64,000 nt of DNA from Clostridia bacterium (GTDB lineage: Bacteria; Bacillota; Clostridia; Christensenellales; Borkfalkiaceae): assembly GCA_017463145.1 (NCBI GenBank), contig JAFTPR010000008.1, positions 19,304 through 83,303 of the forward strand, read 5' to 3'. Numbering within the stretch: the first letter of the stretch is position 1; each line of letters begins with the position of its first letter. Of the stretch, positions 60,749 through 64,000 are shown piece after piece. The notes beneath the pieces were generated by a model. The model did no database searches and had not been told where the DNA came from. It saw only the letters and a list, made by a program, of their open reading frames with translations. A program made the position numbers and the translations under genes.

Positions 60749-63700
60749 ATGGATTTACCTATTTCCAAGTACGGCAAGACCGAAAGAAGAAAGTTCGGTA
60801 AGATCGACGAAGTCATTGACATTCCCGACCTCGTTGAAATCCAAAAGGACAGTTACAGAGCCTTTATTGAAGAGGGCATTGACGAAGTCTTTGAGGATTT
60901 CTCCCCGATCACGGACTACTCCGACCGCTTTGAGCTCTATTTCTTAGAGCACAAATTCGGCGACAAACCCAAGTATGACGAAAAAGAGTGCCGCACCCGC
61001 GACGCTACGTATGCGCTTCCGCTCCGCGTAAAGGTTCGCCTCGTCAACAAGATGAAAGGCGGCGAAATTGTGGAATCGGACGTGTTTATGGGCGAACTTC
61101 CGCTTATGACCGAGAACGGCGCTTTCATCATCAACGGCGCGGAGCGTGTTATCGTTTCCCAGCTCGTTCGTTCGCCCGGCGTATACAATGCGTCGAGTAA
61201 GGACAAGACGGGTAAAGAAATGTTCGCTACGACCGTTATGCCCAACCGCGGCGCGTGGTTGGAGCTTGAACAGGACGCAAACGACGCTTTGTACGTACGT
61301 GTAGACAGAAAGAAGAAGCTGTGTATCACGGTGCTTCTCCGTGCGCTTGGCTTCGGTTCTAACCGTGCAATCGAGGACTTGTTCCCCGGCAATAAAATGA
61401 TTGCCGCCACGCTTGCAAAGGATACCGCAAAGTCGGAATCGGACGGTTTGAGAGAATTGTATCTCCGTCTTCGTCCCGGCGACGCGCCTACGGAAGAAGC
61501 GGTAAGAACGCACCTTGTCAATCTGTTCTTTGAATCCCGCCGTTACGATATCGCAAAGGTGGGCAGATACAAGTATAATAAAAAGCTCAATCTTTCCTAC
61601 CGTTTGGCAGGTCAACGCGTAGCAGAGATGATCGTCAACCCCGAAACGGGCGAATTGATCGCAGAAGAGGGCGAACGTATTTCCGAGGAGAAAGCGCGCG
61701 CTATTCAAAATTGCGGCGTCAACGAAGTATTCGTACTCGTAGACGATCCCGAGGACGGCGAGATTAAGCACAAGATTATTGCAAACAACACGGTTGAATT
61801 TGCGGAAATTTCCGATATTCCCGTACAGGCGAGAGCGAAAGACTTCGGCTTGCTTCCCACGATCTTCTATCCCAACTACAAATTCTCCAAGCTGATTGCT
61901 GCGGAGTGTTCCGAGTTGACCGTTGAAGAGGTCGCTGAAAAATATTGCGACCAAATCAACGAGTTGTACTACGCAATCGAGAAAGCGGAAGAACCGGACG
62001 AGAAGCCCGAGGAAAAGAAAAACAGAGAAAAGAGAAGAGAAAACCGTCGTAAATTCGTTGCGGCTTGTAAGCTCTTCCACGAAATTATGTCGAGCGGTCA
62101 TCCCGTGCCCACCAAGGCGCAGAAAAAGGAACTTCGTCCGCTTATCGACAAGCTTTGCCATAAGCACGTGACGGTGGACGATATCGTTGCATCCGTTTCG
62201 ACCAACCTCGACCTTCGCTACGGTATCGGCACGATCGATAATATCGACCACTTGGGCAACCGCCGCGTACGTTCCGTAGGCGAATTGCTTCAAAACCAAC
62301 TCCGTATCGGTATCAACCGTTTGGAAAGACTTATCAAAGAGAGAATGGCTACGCAAGATCCCGAAGAGATCACGCCGTCCGCTCTCATCAATATCCGTCC
62401 CGTATCGGCAGTCATTCGAGAATTCTTCGGTTCTTCGCAGCTGTCGCAGTTTATGGATCAAACCAACCCTATCGCAGAGCTTACGCACAAGCGTAAACTT
62501 TCCGCGCTCGGTCCGGGCGGCTTGAACAGAGATCGCGCTACGTTCGAGGTACGTGACATTCACCATACGCACTACGGTCGTATGTGTCCTATCGAAACGC
62601 CCGAAGGTCAAAATATCGGTCTTATCACGTCGCTTGCTACGTTCGCAAAGGTGAACGAGTACGGCTTTATTATGAGCCCGTACCGCAGAGTGGACAAGGA
62701 AACGGGTATCGTTACGTCGCACGTGGACTATCTTACGGCGGACGAAGAAGATAAATATATCGTGGCGCAGGCAAACGAACCGCTCGACGAAGAAGGTAAA
62801 TTTGTCAACGAGCGCGTAGGTTGTCGTCACCAAAACGATATTACGGAAATGCCCCGTGAGAAAATGGACTATATGGACGTTTCGCCCAAACAGCTCGTTT
62901 CCGTTGCGGCGGCGCTTATTCCGTTCTTGGAAAACGACGATACCAACCGTGCCTTGATGGGCTCGAACATGCAACGTCAGGCAGTTCCTCTTTTGAAAAC
63001 GGAATCGGCTATTGTTGCAACGGGTATCGAAAGCTCTATCGCGCAATATTCCGGCGTTATCGTTACCGCAAGAGAAGCGGGCGTCGTTGTAGGTTGCTCC
63101 TCGAATATGATTAAAATTCGCGAGGACGACGGTACGATTGCCGAATATCCTTTGAAGAAGTTCGAGCGTTCCAATGCAGGTACGTGCTTGAACCAACGCC
63201 CGATCGTTTCCACGGGCGACAGAGTGGCGAAAGGCGAGATTATCGCGGACGGTCCTTCGACGAACAACGGCGAGCTTGCGCTCGGTAAGAATATCCTTAT
63301 CGGTTATATGGAGTGGGAGGGCTACAACTACGAGGACGCTATCCTGCTTTCCGAAAAACTCGTGCAAGACGACGTGTTTACGTCTATTCATATTGAAGAA
63401 CACCAGACGGAAGCAAGAGATACCAAGCTCGGTCCGGAAGAAATTACGCGCGATATTCCCAACGTCGGCGACGACGCGCTGAAAGATTTGGACGAGGACG
63501 GTATTATCCGTATCGGCGCAGAGGTACAAAGCGGCGATATTCTCGTCGGTAAAGTTTCCCCGAAAGGCGAAGCGGAACTTACGCCAGAAGAAAGATTGCT
63601 TCGCGCCATCTTCGGCGAAAAATCGAGAGAGGTTAGAGATACTTCTCTTAAAGTGCCGCACGGCGAGGGCGGCGTAGTCGTGGACGTTAAGGTGTTCACG

Positions 63701-64000
63701 AGAGAAAACAAAGACGAACTCGAACCGGGCGTAAACAAGCTCGTAAGAGTATATATTGCGCAGAAGCGTAAGATTCAAGTCGGCGACAAGATGGCGGGTC
63801 GTCACGGTAATAAGGGCGTTATTTCCCGCGTGCTTTCGCAGGCCGATATGCCTTTCCTTGCAGACGGTACGCCTCTTCAAATCTTGCTCAACCCCTTGGG
63901 CGTTCCTTCGCGTATGAATATCGGGCAGGTGCTCGAAGTACACCTCGGCTACGTTTGTAAGCAGCTTGGGTGGAAGATTGCTACCCCCGTATTCGACGGC
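60749..64000 (+). CDS. rpoB: RNA polymerase beta subunit (3' end outside window)
   Basis: The first 1084 residues; the frame is open at the window edge. Family landmarks include [36 protein letters not shown], the rifampicin region [20 protein letters not shown] and [17 protein letters not shown]. About 110 extra residues, highly charged, lie at roughly 365-475, just before DDIVASVS. In the rifampicin pocket the residue equal to E. coli R529 is Lys (codon 62495-62497). rplJ/rplL do not precede it here. Confidence 0.96.
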   Translation, partial: MDLPISKYGKTERRKFGKIDEVIDIPDLVEIQKDSYRAFIEEGIDEVFEDFSPITDYSDRFELYFLEHKFGDKPKYDEKECRTRDATYALPLRVKVRLVNKMKGGEIVESDVFMGELPLMTENGAFIINGAERVIVSQLVRSPGVYNASSKDKTGKEMFATTVMPNRGAWLELEQDANDALYVRVDRKKKLCITVLLRALGFGSNRAIEDLFPGNKMIAATLAKDTAKSESDGLRELYLRLRPGDAPTEEAVRTHLVNLFFESRRYDIAKVGRYKYNKKLNLSYRLAGQRVAEMIVNPETGELIAEEGERISEEKARAIQNCGVNEVFVLVDDPEDGEIKHKIIANNTVEFAEISDIPVQARAKDFGLLPTIFYPNYKFSKLIAAECSELTVEEVAEKYCDQINELYYAIEKAEEPDEKPEEKKNREKRRENRRKFVAACKLFHEIMSSGHPVPTKAQKKELRPLIDKLCHKHVTVDDIVASVSTNLDLRYGIGTIDNIDHLGNRRVRSVGELLQNQLRIGINRLERLIKERMATQDPEEITPSALINIRPVSAVIREFFGSSQLSQFMDQTNPIAELTHKRKLSALGPGGLNRDRATFEVRDIHHTHYGRMCPIETPEGQNIGLITSLATFAKVNEYGFIMSPYRRVDKETGIVTSHVDYLTADEEDKYIVAQANEPLDEEGKFVNERVGCRHQNDITEMPREKMDYMDVSPKQLVSVAAALIPFLENDDTNRALMGSNMQRQAVPLLKTESAIVATGIESSIAQYSGVIVTAREAGVVVGCSSNMIKIREDDGTIAEYPLKKFERSNAGTCLNQRPIVSTGDRVAKGEIIADGPSTNNGELALGKNILIGYMEWEGYNYEDAILLSEKLVQDDVFTSIHIEEHQTEARDTKLGPEEITRDIPNVGDDALKDLDEDGIIRIGAEVQSGDILVGKVSPKGEAELTPEERLLRAIFGEKSREVRDTSLKVPHGEGGVVVDVKVFTRENKDELEPGVNKLVRVYIAQKRKIQVGDKMAGRHGNKGVISRVLSQADMPFLADGTPLQILLNPLGVPSRMNIGQVLEVHLGYVCKQLGWKIATPVFDG

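Noticed and set aside
60944-63943. A 999-codon open frame on the minus strand
   Set aside because: It lies wholly antisense to rpoB, whose protein is clearly conserved; the frame stays open because of rpoB codon usage. Its translation shows no family.
1-64000. Search by eye for CRISPR arrays, tRNA or rRNA genes, insertion sequences, prophage genes
   Set aside because: No regularly spaced repeats, no cloverleaf-like sequences with CCA-type ends, and no transposase, integrase or phage proteins were seen.

Overview
The window looks like a chromosomal segment of an endospore-forming member of the Bacillota, most likely class Clostridia. The evidence is a set of sporulation genes (spoIIAB-sigF, spoIIE, spoVB, yunB, spoIIQ, a DUF1540 gene behind a sigma-G-like promoter), a meso-diaminopimelate dehydrogenase, sigma-A promoters of TTGACA-17-TATAAT type, strong AGGAGG ribosome sites and T-rich hairpin terminators. 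I saw no rRNA, tRNA, CRISPR array, insertion sequence or prophage.

Layout. 1-4.1 kb: the end of the spoIIA operon (spoIIAB, sigF), a tiny lipoprotein, a CPBP protease, rlmH, an M14 carboxypeptidase and tadA. 4.2-11.6 kb: prs, then pth-mfd, then a large SurA/PrsA-like lipoprotein. 11.7-18.5 kb: two MATE exporters around a small PH-like membrane protein, murG-yunB on the minus strand, and a WYL regulator divergent from a 73-residue unknown. 18.5-23.6 kb: tyrS with a tyrosine-rich leader ORF, a YigZ/IMPACT protein, an aldo/keto reductase, a DarA-like c-di-AMP receptor and a lone MsmX/UgpC-type ATPase with an unusual tail. 23.7-29.6 kb, minus strand: spoIIE, mazF without an adjacent antitoxin, pgi and spoVB. 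29.7-31.5 kb: a LysM protein, a conserved Cys-rich protein and a metallophosphoesterase.

31.6-38.4 kb is a pyrimidine operon, pyrB-pyrC-pyrF-pyrK-(glycerate kinase)-pyrD-pyrE, with an attenuator-like hairpin in its leader. 38.5-45.4 kb: trpS, hup, a YitT protein, rplI, a DUF1540 protein, a PfoR-type membrane protein, a DUF1846 protein and a Nudix hydrolase. 45.5-51 kb: prmA-rsmE-mtaB-HIT (ribosome and tRNA modification), a YwmB-like protein with spoIIQ, and an SDR. 51-54.2 kb: an accessory stretch with an orphan short ORF, a secreted protein and a BspA-type leucine-rich-repeat lipoprotein. 54.3-60.4 kb: purA, ddh, an XRE regulator divergent from a zinc-finger membrane protein, and the minus-strand run rqcP-ispDF with radA. 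The window ends inside rpoB, which has its own promoter and long leader.

The most unusual signals are regulatory. A 27-codon ORF with five Tyr codons lies between a promoter and tyrS, overlapping alternative RNA hairpins, and suggests ribosome-mediated control of a tyrosyl-tRNA synthetase. Several genes begin 6-7 bases after a good -10 box with no ribosome site, so leaderless translation looks common here. Two divergent regulator/target pairs carry symmetric or repeated operator candidates placed on the core promoter elements.
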